A stretch of 64,000 bases of DNA from Cryptomeria japonica (GCF_030272615.1 NC_081414.1:6021001-6085000); one strand, 5' to 3'; positions 32,330 through 43,948 are shown, numbered from the stretch's first letter. The notes: generated by a model not told the origin, from the sequence alone. Program-made: numbers and translations.

Positions 32330-32334
32330 GAAAC
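32330..32334. repeat. Target-site duplication GAAAC (left) of A2
   Basis: Matches GAAAC at 48419-48423. Confidence 0.95.
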
Positions 32335-32730
32335 TGATGCTATGCAAAAAGGATTAGAAAATCTGTTTGATGGCAACACACACAAGAGCATAAAAAACAA
32401 ACATTAGTGTTAGCAACAAAAGATTATCCTAAACAGGCATATCAAGAGAGATATTAAGCATGAAATAGAAAGCATATAAACATAGAATAAAATAGCTAAT
32501 CAAGATGCTCATAGTTGCTCCTCCCTTGTTCCTCTCCTCTCCAAGTCCCAAATGAGTGTAGCTCTCAGCTTTTAGCACTAGCCATGGATGCCATATGGAG
32601 ATTCAAGATAGTTGAATATGATAAGCAAATGCTATGCAAGTGTAGATAGTGATGCTATGAGAAAGCTCTATGCTAATGCCAGTATAAAAACAATACTCTA
32701 ATGCTTCCTTTTACTTGAGGAGAAGGGTTC

Positions 32731-32738
32731 TATTTATA
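32731..32738 (-). promoter_or_regulatory. TATA box of A2 3' LTR
   Basis: TATAAATA on the minus strand. The corresponding bases are deleted from the A2 5' LTR. Confidence 0.75.
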
Positions 32739-33354
32739 GAAGAAATGGGGAAATGAAGGGTTAAGATTGAGCAATCTTAACAAGGGTTAGGATTGAAAGA
32801 TATTCAATCCATGTGAGACTTTCAACCCAATCCCATGTTGACAAGTGTCACCATGAGGAGGCTTGAGAGGAGAGATAAGGAGCATTAAATGCTTGAGGGG
32901 ACATGATGGTTACCCTAGTCAAAGAAATAAATGCTTTGAAGAGACAAATGGGTTACATGAGGGTTAAGTTAGGGGTCAAAGTCCTTAACCATGGGTGCAA
33001 GTGGAATTAACCATTAATGGTCATGTAAGAGCCATAAGTGGTTTGGAAGACTTTAGAGGTTAATTTGTTGAACACACAAAGCATTAATTGCTTTTCAAAG
33101 ACTTTGGAGTCTTTGAGAAGTGACTCCAATTTGCTTAGGAATGTGACAATATTTAGGGGATGGATTAGGTTAATTAGGAAAGGTTTAGAAGAATCTAGAA
33201 GGGGTTTAGGCATGCAAGTGGGAGGAATTTTGGTATTTTCAATTAAAATAAAATCATTTATTTCAATTAAATGGTGTAATTTGCATTTGGATAAATATTC
33301 AAATAAATATTAATTTATTTAAATGAGAAAAAGGAAGATAAAGCATTAAAATGC

Positions 33355-33805
33355 TTGAAGACTTTGAGGGAAACCATTAAATGCTTGAAGACTTTAAGGA
33401 AAAACCATTAAAGTCTTAAGAAGACTTTAAGGGAAGCCATTAAGTTAGAAGACTTTAAAGCCATCAAGTTTGAAGATTTTAAGGGAAACCATTAAAGGCT
33501 TAAGAAGACTATAGAAGGAAGCCATTAAGTTTGAAGACTTTAAGGGAAACCATTAAAGGCTTAAGAAGACTATAGAAGGAAGCCATCAAGTTTGAAGACT
33601 TTAAAGCCATTAAGTTTGAAGACTTTAAAGCCATCAAGTTTGAAGACTTTAAGGGAAACCATTAAAGGCTTAAGAAGACTATAGAAGGAAGCCATTAAGT
33701 TTGAAGACTTTAAGGGAAACCATTAAAGGCTTAAGAAGACTATAGAAGGAAGACATCAAGTTTGAAGACTTTAAGGGAAACCATTAAAGGTTTCAAGTGG
33801 GTGAG
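33355..33805. repeat. 61-bp minisatellite in A2 3' LTR
   Basis: Tandem units of about 61 bp beginning GACTTTAAGGGAAACCATTA, mixed with 24-bp short units GACTTTAAAGCCAT(C/T)AAGTT. About four full units here against two in the 5' LTR. Absent from A1. Confidence 0.9.
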
Positions 33806-33814
33806 GATAAATAG

Positions 33815-33995
33815 GATTTTAAATAAATAATTTATTTGAAATAGTTGTGCAACTTGCATTTGTAGGAAAATGCAAGTGGGTGGAGGATAAAGGTGATTTA
33901 AATAAATGATTTATTTAAAATAGTTGTGCAACTTGCATTTGTAGGTAAATACAAGTGGGTGGAGGATAAAGGTGATTTAAATAAATGTTAATTTA
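33815..33995. repeat. 80-bp tandem repeats in A2 3' LTR
   Basis: Two to three units containing ATTTATTTAAAATAGTTGTG, GCAACTTGCATTTGTAGG and GTGGGTGGAGGATAAAGGTG. The same repeats are at 47945-48115 in the 5' LTR and a single unit is present in A1 near 8000-8040. Confidence 0.8.
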
Positions 33996-34283
33996 TTTAA
34001 ATGTGAGAGGTGGGATTTTGGGGGAATTTAAATAAATATTAGTTTATTTAAATGTGAGAGAAGATTTAATTAAATAAATATGATTTATTTATTTAATTAA
34101 TGGTCTGAATTTGGTTAAGTGAATTAAATCAAATAAATTGAATAATTTATTTAATTAATAGGAGAAGAGGGTTAAGATGAATTAATTAAATATATTAATT
34201 TAATTAATTATTAATTGATGGTTAAATAATCAAATAAATACTAAGTATTCATTTAATTAAGTGGACAGATTTATGTGACTACA

Positions 34284-34296
34284 TTTGCCCCTCTTT
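34284..34296 (-). other. A2 polypurine tract
   Basis: AAAGAGGGGCAAA on the minus strand, directly before the 3' LTR. Confidence 0.9.
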
Positions 34297-36700
34297 GAGA
34301 CGGTGCAGTTTATCGCGTCATTTCAAAGAAAGAAAAATAGGTGTGAAGAAATGCCCCATAAAATGTAAATTTAATGGGTGGTATGCCCCCTCGAGAGATG
34401 GGCCGAATTTTATTTTATTTTTTGAAAAATCGGGCGATCTCTCGAAAAAGAATGAAAAGTGGAGGGGATGTAGAATAGAAGAAATTAGAACTAATGATGA
34501 AAGAATGGGAGAAAATGGAGTGAATATGAAGAAACAACAAGCCAGCGAGTACCCTGAGGTCATGTAAGAGATACATAGCAGATGTAGTGTGGGGTTTGGA
34601 TTGATGCTATACAATTGATCAAAATTGGTTGGACAATCTGGTGCAATCGGTTTAATTGCCCCAGTCAAGTCAAAGCATGACAGTTGATGTCAGTTGGTCG
34701 CTTGGACATGATAAAGTCTAAGTAAGTGAATCAAAGTGACCTGATGTGACTTAGACAATTGATATAATTGCCCGATGAAGTCAAGGTATATGAAGCAAAA
34801 TACTCATTGAGACGTAGACAATTGATGTAATTGTCCATTGGATTGTGTTTGATTGGTTGATCAATTGATAGTATGTGCGTGTGATGTATGGTTGTGGGGA
34901 ATCATAGCAGCCTCGTTGAGACTAGGTCATTATGATAAATGCCTGATGTAGTCTAGGATTACCATGATCGATTACCTATTGAGACCTGAAGATACTTGAT
35001 CAGAATATCTGTTGATAGTCTAGGTGTGTGGGAGTCGATGTATCTATGTAGACAGAGTAACTGGCTTAATTTTGTGGATGAGTGAGGATGGGAAGCGATG
35101 AAGTGATTAGGATGATGTTGATGATCAAGATAGGGAGGGTGAGGGGGGATTCAATGTTAGATAGAAGATATGGAGGACTAGGACCGAGTCCTATGGAAGA
35201 AGATGAGTAAAATAGAGTATGCATTATTATGACTATGTATGCATGATATGCAGCTATTATGAATGTATGGATGGGTGGAATGCAACGAAATGCAATATAT
35301 ACAGATGAGATGGAATGATGATCCATGGTGCTTTATTTTCATCATTGAGCTTTAAAATTTTGTAAGAAAATACAAGCAACTTGACATAAAGATTCAAGAT
35401 GACCAGAGTATTTCTTACATGGATTTTGATATAGCAAGTTAATACAAGCAACTTGATATAATGGATCAAGTTGACCTGAGTATTGCTTGCAGAACAGGCA
35501 AGGATTATCTCCTTTCATGCATGACTTGGATCGTCCTCCTTGATCTTAGATTGATCATATCCTGAGACAAGTGCATACCGTAATAAGAGATAAAACCTTT
35601 ATCTAGTTTGGATGAGGTAGGAGGAACCAAAGAAAAAGCATTGTACCTGTAAATAAATAGTATATACATAAAGAATAAAGAATATGGATCCTTGGTAATG
35701 GTTCATGCTCATATGGTCGAGGAATACGATGTAGTCAGCAAGCCGTAGTGATCTATGACTGCATTTTGCATAAGATCACGTAGCTTGGCGAACTTCCCAC
35801 GTAGACACCATTAGTACATGCCCCAGTACTTCATTGGAAATAATGCGCAAACGATACAAAACAATGCTGCAAGATCCTGATACAAATAAACAAACGATTG
35901 TACTCACAAATCAACCAAGTATTTGATAGCTTAGCATAATTTTCTTGTCAAAGAAAATGTCACTTTTGTCTTTGTTTTGGTAAGGAATGATGCATCCTTG
36001 TTGAAGATAGTTTGATTGTTTGATGTTGATTGGTTTGATTGATAAATGGTCATTTTGTTAAGTATGTCGCAATGTTTGTTTGGGATCTGCTCAGATGGGT
36101 ATGTACAATGTATTGCCATGTTTTTTTTGTTTGATTTTTTTATGTTTTCTGATGTTTTTGGATTTTGTGAGTCATTTTTGAATGTTTTTTTGGATGTTGT
36201 GAAATAGTTTTGAATGTTTTTGGATTTTGTGAAACAGTTTTGAATGTTTTACCCAATGAATCACCAGTAATGTAGAATTCACTTCCACCAACCATATTTA
36301 AGGGCATTGCCCCCAAGTGTAGACATGACTATGACAAAGCGGGATGCAAGACACATGAAGTACTTTCTTTGATTATAGATCAAATAACAAGCCATGGTTT
36401 AGATGGATGGATGTGTGGATGCATGAATGTGATTGCAACGAATCTGAAAGATATTGGAGCCATTGTCTTTACGAGTGGTGCCTGTTTGCCAGGTTTTCAC
36501 CATCGCACTTACCCAAGGTGCCACCAGAGTGGTTGTTCACCATTTGGATGCATGATTTTTCTTTACTTTTTTTGAATGTTTTTGTATTTCTTCAGGATAT
36601 TTTTCTGAATGTTTTTGGTATTTTCTGGTATGCAGGGGAGCTTGATGCTCTGTACAGCTTAGGTATAAAACCATTTTAGGTGCATGTTGTTGATTGGATC
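34297..36700 (-). other. A2 3' noncoding region
   Basis: About 2.4 kb between integrase and the polypurine tract with no believable gene. It holds an inverted repeat with 9-bp arms (TCGAGAGAT at 34391, ATCTCTCGA at 34437), degenerate repeats around GACAATTGATGTAATTG (34750-34840), an 85-bp imperfect tandem pair around ATACAAGCAACTTGA (35368-35490), GAATGTTTTTGGATTTTGTG repeats (36150-36250) and a TGCCTGTTTGCCAGGTTTTC unit (36479) shared with element D. Confidence 0.65.
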
Positions 36701-37555
36701 TGCAAGCAGTTCTCCTTCTGATGTAGCCAACTGATATGCCTCGGACCCGAACACAACAGTGACAACATATGGGCCCAACCAATTTGATTCAAACTTGCCC
36801 TGATGTTCTTTGTTTGGTTGGTTGCGAGGATTCTCTCATAGAACAAGATCACCTACCTCAAATGTACGAGGCCTAACTAGATGATTGTAGCTTCTACTCA
36901 TGCACTGCTGATAGGCTTTGAGATGATTGTATGTAGCTTGTCGCTTCTCATCAAGCAACTCTAAGTCCTGAAGACGGGATACTCTGTAGGCTTCATCATC
37001 TATCAGATTATGCAAGGAAACCCGTAATGATGGTATCTCGACCTCAATAGGCAAGATAGCTTCTGCACCATAGACCAATGAATAAAGAGTTGCACCTGTA
37101 GGGGTTTGAATGCTAGTTCGATATGCCCATAGCGCTGGATTTAGTTGAACATGCCAATCACAGCCGGCATCATTGACTGTCTTCTTTAGGATCCTCAATA
37201 TGTTTTTATTGGATGCTTCGGCCTGACCATTGCCTTGTGGGTAATAGGGAGTGGAAAAACGGTGTTGGATATGAAATTTCTCACAAAGTTCACGGACATC
37301 TTGATTTTTGAAAGGAAGACCATTATCTGTGATGATGGACATGGGCACACTATACCGGCAGATGATGTAGTTGAGGATGAATGATGTGATCTGCTTGCTG
37401 GTGACTTGGGTAAGTGGAATAGCTTTGATCCACTTTGTGAAATATTCGGTGGCGGTAATAATGAATTTATGGCCATTAGATGAAGATGGATGAATCTTAC
37501 CCACAAGGTCAAGGCCCCATTGACAAAAAGGCCATGGTGTTGTGATTGGTTGCAA
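36701..37555 (-). pseudogene. A2 integrase catalytic and C-terminal parts
   Basis: The core keeps D (GLDLVGKI), D (SIITDNGLPF) and E (GQAEASNKNI). The C-terminal stretch includes RPRTFEVGDLVL. The open piece is 36836-37555; the same frame runs on to about 36700 through RILATNQ. It inserts element DNA at 5-bp staggered sites, in agreement with the GAAAC duplication. One stop at about 37593, in place of a probable Gln codon, separates it from the zinc-binding region. Confidence 0.9.
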
Positions 37556-37819
37556 TTCATGTGCTGGTGCATGTATCAGGTCGCCATGAACTTAGCATTT
37601 CTTGCACTTCCTGACAAAGTAGTAGGAGTCTTTTTCCATAGATGGCCAATAGTATCCATAGCGCAGGAGTTTCTTGGCTAGTGATGGACCACTTGCATGG
37701 GTTCCACAAATTCCTTCATGTACCTCTTCCAAGGCCTTTGTTATCTCACCTTGTTCCAGACATCGAAGGAGAGTACCATCAAGACCGCGTCGGTATAGGG
37801 TTTCAGCAATAATGGTATA
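37556..37819 (-). pseudogene. A2 integrase zinc-binding region
   Basis: In frame with the rest of Pol, it shows the H-H-C-C pattern: His in EEVHEGICGTH and the Cys pair in CKKC, with YYWPSM between. A stop at about 37817 separates it from aRH. Confidence 0.8.
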
Positions 37820-38998
37820 TCAAGCAGTTTGGAGAATGAAGGTTTTACGTTGGTTATTCGATTGGTTGGGAGGAAGGGTGTGATCGCGGAGGTAGGTGTA
37901 GAATTCACCGTACCATGGGGATTCAGAACCGATAAGGTGACATATCATTTCAGATTCAGGGATATCATAAGCGGGGATCCAAAGCTGTTCTACCAAGAAC
38001 TCATAGCATGTTGAATTCTGTGGAAGATCTAGGAGAGATGCGATGGTAGCCATAGCATCAGCAGCTTGATTCTGATCTCTTGGTATCTGCTCAAAAGTAA
38101 TAGTAGTAAATGATGTCTTTAGTTTGTCCACCATTTGCTTATATGGCATGAGTTTATCATCCTTGGTCTAATATTCATCTGTTGCTTGTCGAATGACCAG
38201 TTGGGAGTCACCATATACTTGTAGTTCTTGTAATTTCCATTGTATGGCTAGCCTGAGTCCCGTGATCAAGGCCTCATATTCTGCTATGTTGTTAGTACAT
38301 GGAAATGTGAGCCTGTAAGACTTTGGGATGTTGTCACCTTGAGGTGTGATAAATAGGATGCCTGCCCCCGAGCCATGTCTAGTGTATGAACCATCAAAGT
38401 ATAATTTCCATGGTTGTGTTGTTGTGATCATGAATATCTCTTCATGTGGAAAATTGGAAATGAGAGGATGATCACCTATGAGAGGTGCATCGGCCAACTG
38501 ATCTGCAATGTATTGACCTTTGATAGCTTTACGGTCTACATACTCGATGTCAAATTCACTTAGAATCATCACCCATTTGGCCAAGTGGCCTGTCAATGCT
38601 GCTTTGCTGAGTAAATACTTGAGTGGATCAATCTTTGCAATGAGTTGTACCTTGTGTGTCAACAGATAGTGCCTCAATTTTGTGGCTGCTAAGATTACTG
38701 CTAGGCAAGCTCGCTCAATAGGTGTGTAATTGAGTTCATAGCCTACCAGTATGCGAGAGATGTAGTAAACAACACACTCTTTTCCTTCTGCATTATGTTG
38801 TGCCAGTAGTACACCTAATGCTATACTTGTTGCTGAGATATAGAGTAACAATTGTCTACGTGGATCTGGTGGCATCAGCAATGGTGGATTCATGAGATAG
38901 TCTTTAAGCGTCTGAAATGCTTGTTGGCATCTGGCATCCCACTGAAAGCGGATGTTCTTGTGTAGCAGGTGTGTGAATGGGTGACATTTATCAGCCAA
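37820..38998 (-). pseudogene. A2 tandem RNase H domains (gRH and aRH)
   Basis: The first domain (residues about 20-175 of the 276-codon open piece) is the Ty3-type RNase H, but its first catalytic Asp is replaced (LYISATSIALG). The second is a plant-type RNase H starting at residue 198, with acidic residues in YFDGS, NIAEYEAL and VYGDSQL, continuing after a stop at 38168 to the fourth acidic position in QAADAMA. Both degrade RNA of the RNA-DNA hybrid; the second is thought to compensate for the weak first one in Tat elements. This is the usual Tat order, after RT. Confidence 0.9.
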
Positions 38999-39925
38999 TT
39001 ATGCAATGAATCTTCAAATGGATTGAAGTCATCCTTGTAATGTCCTTAGCTGACTGATATTCTTTGGAGGTGGCATGTCCATGATTGCTTTTACCTTTGC
39101 TGGGTCGACCTCAATGCCTTTGCTTGAGACAATGTATCCTAGAAGCTTCCTGGAGGTTACTCCAAAGACACAGTTCTTTGGGTTGAGTCAAACATGGTAT
39201 TGTTCCAGTCTATCAAAGATTTTATCTAAGATGTGGAGATGCCCTTCTCTAGTGAGTGACTTTGCTAGTAAGTCATCAACATAATCTTCCATCATAGTAT
39301 GCATCATGTCATGGAAGATGGTGGTCATTTCTCTTTGATAGGTTGCTCCTGCATTCTTGAGACCGAAAGGCATTACATTCCAGCAATATGTGCCCCATGG
39401 ACATGTGAAGGCTGTCTTATGCTGATCCTCTAGTGCGATCTTTATTTGATTGTATCCTGAAAAGCCATCCATGAGTGAAAGCATGGCGTGTCCTGCTGTC
39501 AGATCCACTATGATGTCGATATTTGGTAAGGGGAAGTCATCCTTAGGACATGCTTTATTCAGATCTCTGAAGTCAGTACAAATGCGGATGCCCCCTTTTG
39601 GTTTGCCGACAGGCACAATATTGGAGATCCAATCTGCATAATCAATTGGTCTAATAAAACCAACATCTAGGAGTTTCTTGAGTTCTGTTTTGACTAGCAC
39701 TGTAATCTGAGGATGCATCTTACGAAGCTTCTGCTTGGTAGGTTTGGCTCCTTCTGCGACGGTAAGGTGATGCATGACTAAATCAGGATCAAGCCCAGGC
39801 ATGTTTGCATATGACCATGCAAAGTTGATCTGACGCTTCTGGAAGAACTCTATAAACCTAGGCTGTTCCTCTGAAGTGAGAAGAGATGCCAGATGTATAA
39901 GATGAGGATTTTCAGGAGTCCCCAC
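38999..39925 (-). pseudogene. A2 reverse transcriptase
   Basis: Ty3-type RT with an N-terminal segment, GIRICTDFRDLNKACPKDDF, then SLMDGFSGYNQI, MPFGLKNAGATYQR and the active-site box YVDDLL. Open from 39925 to 39188, then in frame through the thumb region (LGYIVSSKGIEVDP) with stops near 39187 and three more near 39003-39045. Two of those are TGA where Tat elements normally have Arg (CGA). Confidence 0.92.
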
Positions 39926-40615
39926 ATTGTATTCTTTGGTTTCCTCAATGAGAATTGTTGATCATTCCTATTGTGTACTATCAGGGAGAATGTCAAACCC
40001 TTCATCCGCAGGTGCCTCAGAGAGGGTTTCACCATTGGATACGCTCTTTCTTTTTATTTTTGTTGGATCAAACAGTGCCACAGTGTGGTTTTCACTAGAA
40101 GACCCATGTTTTATTGTTATATTTTTGCAGCTGAAAGGTTTGGCATCCGCCCCGAAGTATGCTACGCTATTAAGTTCAATGGCGAATCCAGCTTTGTGAT
40201 CCCCGATTGGTAGGTTATCCCTTAATTCCAAAAAGTCAATGATGGCCTCATCATTTTGGAAGAGGTCAAGACATGGGGGATTTGGTTGGTTCCATTCGAT
40301 GAGTTCAGGGTGGATAATGGGCATTACTTCATCGATTAGGTTAAGTGCTTTAGATGTATTAGTGAGGGTTAAGATGTTATGGTGAAGGTCATTGATGGTA
40401 CTCTCGCTGTCAGAATCAGGCGTAGGATGAGACGTAGGGTCTATGGAAGATGTTTCCAGTTCAGGAACCCAAGTGGTCTTTATCTGTGCTTCTCCGTAAA
40501 TAGGGATGTCTTTGCGTGGTGGAGGTAGTGGTGCATCTTCCTCATCTGAAGTGTTAAGCTATATAGAATCAAATTCCCACTCATGTGAGTCAGTCTCTAA
40601 GTCACTTTCCAGCAT
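39926..40615 (-). pseudogene. A2 acidic linker before RT
   Basis: Part of the polyprotein joining the G-patch region to RT; same frame as both. Acidic, with motif ELIEWNQPNPPCLDLFQND. Stops at about 40613, 40560, 39967 and 39961. Aligns with A1 1-657. No known domain. Confidence 0.7.
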
Positions 40616-41302
40616 TCAATTACTATACCATACTGGGATGTCCTTTGAGTTAAATACTGCAGGTGTGATTGGTTGATGTACCTTTGTAGTGATCGGTGCT
40701 GCAAGAAGATTGATGGGGATAAAGGAATCCAATACGGGGAGTATCGGTAATATTGACTCAGTTGCGTCTGCTGGAACTGTTGGTGCTATAGATGCTGCTG
40801 CAGGTTCTGATACAGTTGTTGCTGCTAATGGTGTTGCTGATGGGATTACTGGTTCACTTGGTGGGATGAGCGACATTGGTGATAGTTGTGTTGGGGTTTT
40901 GAACCTCGATGGGGCAGTTGGGATGGTGCTTGATGGTGCTTTGATTATGAAAGGTGTCCTTTTTGTAGTAGGTGGACAAAATGGTTTGTTGGGTTTTCCT
41001 TTGAATCTGAGCTTAGGAAAGATCTCTTTTTCAAAGCCTAGGCCTGTGTTACCTTTGGGCTTTAATTCCGGGAGCAGTGGTTCATGTTGTCCTTGTTTGC
41101 AATATCCTAAAGCACTCTGACCATCATATCCCATTCTTTGCATAATGAGGAGACCTTTTCCATACTGATCTGTAGGAAGTCTAACTTGCGGTATATTAGT
41201 GGTGATGGGATCTTTATAGATCCAGTCCGCTAAGTCCTCATCTTGGGTTTCTTCTTCTTGACTCTTTCCAAGGATGAAAGGCATCAAAGCACATGCAGGC
41301 AT
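40616..41302 (-). pseudogene. A2 G-patch region of Pol
   Basis: A 228-codon open piece in the Gag-Pol frame. Residues about 49-92 (41027-41158) form a G-patch: GLLIMQRMGYDGQSALG, then QGQHEP and TGLGFEKE. The remainder is Pro/Ala/Thr/Ser-rich and probably disordered. G-patch domains usually bind RNA or partner helicases; betaretroviruses carry one after their protease. Here the motif lies after protease and before RT, so a role in reverse transcription is a reasonable inference. Confidence 0.8.
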
Positions 41303-41314
41303 GTTTAGTGGTTG

Positions 41315-42172
41315 CTAGAGTAACTGCTGTGGTTTACCATGTGTTCGAGGAGAAGTGGGCATTTGTCCCACACAAAAGAGTTGACTCAAGTTGTATTCCT
41401 CGGGACCTTCCTCTGCTATTTTCATCTTAAGCTTTTCTTGCTTTGGTATAGTGGTGTTTGAACTGGCAAGAGAGGCTGGACTTATATATGATGTGGAGGA
41501 AATGGCTTCTCTATTATTAGGAACAGTAATCTTTGGTTGATGGCTGATATTATGGCAAAATGCAAAGGGGTTTGCATCACCTAGAATTGTGATCTCTACA
41601 CCGTTATGTGGGAACTTGATACATTGATGGTAGGTAGATGGAACGGCTTGCATGGCATGTATCCAAGGTCTCCCTAATAATAGATTGTATGGTAGAGGAA
41701 GGTCCAAAACCTGACAAATGATGTGCTTTACCACAGGGCCCACGCGGATTGGTAGTACCACAGCTCCTTTGGATGAACGCTCTGCATCGTCATAGGCTTT
41801 GATTGTGATCTTCTTATGAGGATCCACTGATTCTACCGCATAGCCCAATGCTGTGACCAACTGTAGTGTACAAATGTTCAGGCCTACTCCATTATCGATC
41901 AAGACTCCCTTGATCCTGTGTTGGTTGATAAAGCCTTCAATGTGTAGCGAAGCGTTATGAGGTTGCTGAAAGGAAGAGTTGTCACTTTCGGAAAAAGTGA
42001 GACAAGGTGATGACTTTAGACTTCCAACCATTGCTTGAAATTGGTTTGTATTCAGGTTTGCAGGGATTGACGCCTCTTGGAGTGCTTGATCCAAGATAGT
42101 TTTATGAGATGGTGATAGATGCAAAAGCTCTAAAATGGATATAAGCACAGGGGTTTTGTCTAATTGTTCCAC
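41315..42172 (-). pseudogene. A2 retropepsin-like protease
   Basis: A 285-codon open piece with the catalytic Asp in VLIDNGVGLNI (residue 93, near 41895), a flap-like IKAYDDAERS and the C-terminal LLLGRPWIHAM. The upstream 80 residues are the end of Gag. A stop at 41312-41314 interrupts the frame where A1 has Gln. Confidence 0.88.
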
Positions 42173-42174
42173 AA

Positions 42175-43948
42175 GATTGTACTACTTTGGGATGGAGGTG
42201 GTGCCTTGTGGAGCTGCCTTTATGGTAACTTTGCCGCGACGCATAACAACATTGCAATTTGAGTTGGGATTTTTGAAGGTTATAGTTGCAACTTGTTCAT
42301 TGGCATCATACGGATGATTTACAGTGTAATTATACGTAGCCTGTGTATAATCAGTGGTATCAGTGCCTCACCTAGAAGTGGAAGGACCCCTTTGATCTTG
42401 TGATGGAAGTGGATTTTTGAACATCAGATGATCATTATTTGTTGTTTTTGGGTCATGTCCTTCAATTTCAATTTCTCCTCGATCAATAAGATCCTGAATG
42501 AGATCTTTCAATTAGTGACAATTACTTGTCTTGTGCCCTCTTCCTTGATGGAATTCACAGTGTTCAGTATCTCTCCACCATGCCGGTTTGACCTGAGGCT
42601 CATAGTTTGATAGTTTAGCTAGAGTGACCAATTTTTGAGAAATGAGTTGTCGCAATACTGTTTCAATGGGTTCCCCTAAGGGAGTGTATGTGCGTTTCTA
42701 TTTTTGCTGATGAGGTCTAGGTTCATCGTGAGATGTGATGCGACCTTGATTAGAAGGAGCATTTGTGTTGTTTTGAGGTGGAGGATTTTGTCCTACAAAC
42801 CAAACCACAGGTTGTGCATTTTGGATAGTTCGGGCATCCACAACCCCATCGTTGAGGATATTCTTGTTTTTATTCTAGAAGCTCGTTTTATCACTATTGA
42901 AGCATGGGCGAGGACCATCCTTTGGTTCATTATAGATTTTGATGAGTCCTTTCTTGATAAGTGCCCGTTCACATTTCAAACCCTTGGTAATCATATCATT
43001 AAAAGAGTCTGTGTCTTTGACATCCAGGTGAAATTCCATTTCTTCGTTTAAGTTGGAAATGAATATTTCCACTAGTTCTCATTCAGGTAACTGAAGAGAA
43101 CGTCTGCTAGACATTTGGTGCCATCGTTGTAGGAATACTGAGAATAGTTCACCTGGTTTTTGTTTAGTGTTGCATAGATCAGCCATGGTGATGTCGCGTT
43201 CAATGTTATGAGAGTAATGAGTGAGGAATTTTTGGATAAGTTCCTCAAATGTTCTAATGCCACCTGGTAGTCGGGAAAACCATGACGTGGTTGTTCCTCC
43301 CAAGCTTTGGGGAAAAAGGCGCATTAGGTATGTGTCTTCATATGCTACTTCGAGATAAGCAGAATGAAATTCTTGGACATGATCGCGGGGATCCCCCTTT
43401 CCTCTATATTTTTCAAATTTGGGTGTTTCGAATCCTCGTGGAAATGGTGGCATGTAAAGATTCCTATCAAAAGGATAGGGACAAATGTCATTGAGTGAGA
43501 ATTGGTTAGTCTTGACACCACTATGAAGCTATTGGGCGAGATTCTCGACTTGTTGCCGCAACATCTCCATTTCATTTGGAGGAGGAGGTGGTGGGTTACC
43601 TCGAGGAATGTTATATTTGATGGGATCTCTACCTCCTTCCTCTTCATGGTGACTTTGTCTTTCTGATGCTTGTCTTAATTGGGCAAGATCAAATTCAGAG
43701 GGGAGTTTTGCTCCTTCTTGAGCGAGTCTTAAGAAGTGAGCATCCACATTGCTCCTAAGTATTTCGTCAAACAGTCTGTTAAAGAGAGGGTTATGTTGAG
43801 CCCTTTCTATTGTTGCAGGAGTAGGAGTACTCGGGTTTTCATCATTTGCATTTTCTCCAAGTGCTTCTTGAAATTCATTGAGATTTTCCTCTTCTTCTTC
43901 TTCCCTTTCTATTTCTCATTGCCTGGACTGTGATCGGGTTTGGGCCAT
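42175..43948 (-). pseudogene. A2 Gag
   Basis: Starts MAQTRSQSRQ at 43948 and runs in one frame to protease. Gag core between 43079 and 43453 (MPPFPRGFETPKFEKYRG, RDHVQEFHSAYLEVAYEDTY), then a basic region and DTEHCEFHQGRGHKT near 42560. Stops interrupt it at several points (for example after SRQ, LAQ, LPE and TSF), some at Gln or Trp positions retained in A1. No frameshift. Confidence 0.88.

Larger units (their letters stand above)
32335..34283 (-). repeat. A2 3' LTR (1,949 bp)
   Basis: Element-sense ends TGTAGTCACATAAAT (at 34283) and GCATAGCATCA (at 32335). Retains the TATA box at 32731-32738, has about four full 61-bp repeat units at 33355-33790 and two 80-bp repeats at 33815-33990, followed by AT-rich inverted repeats to 34260. 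Confidence 0.95.

Noticed and set aside
33007-33213. Small gene of 68 codons repeated identically at 47288-47494
   Set aside because: It lies in the LTRs of A2 and is identical because the LTRs are copies; no protein character and absent from A1.
36369-36679. Plus-strand ORFs of 68 and 90 codons in the A2 3' region
   Set aside because: Antisense to the element; stretch consists of short noncoding repeats.
42704-43051. Plus-strand ORF of 115 codons over A2 gag
   Set aside because: Antisense shadow of the conserved Gag frame.
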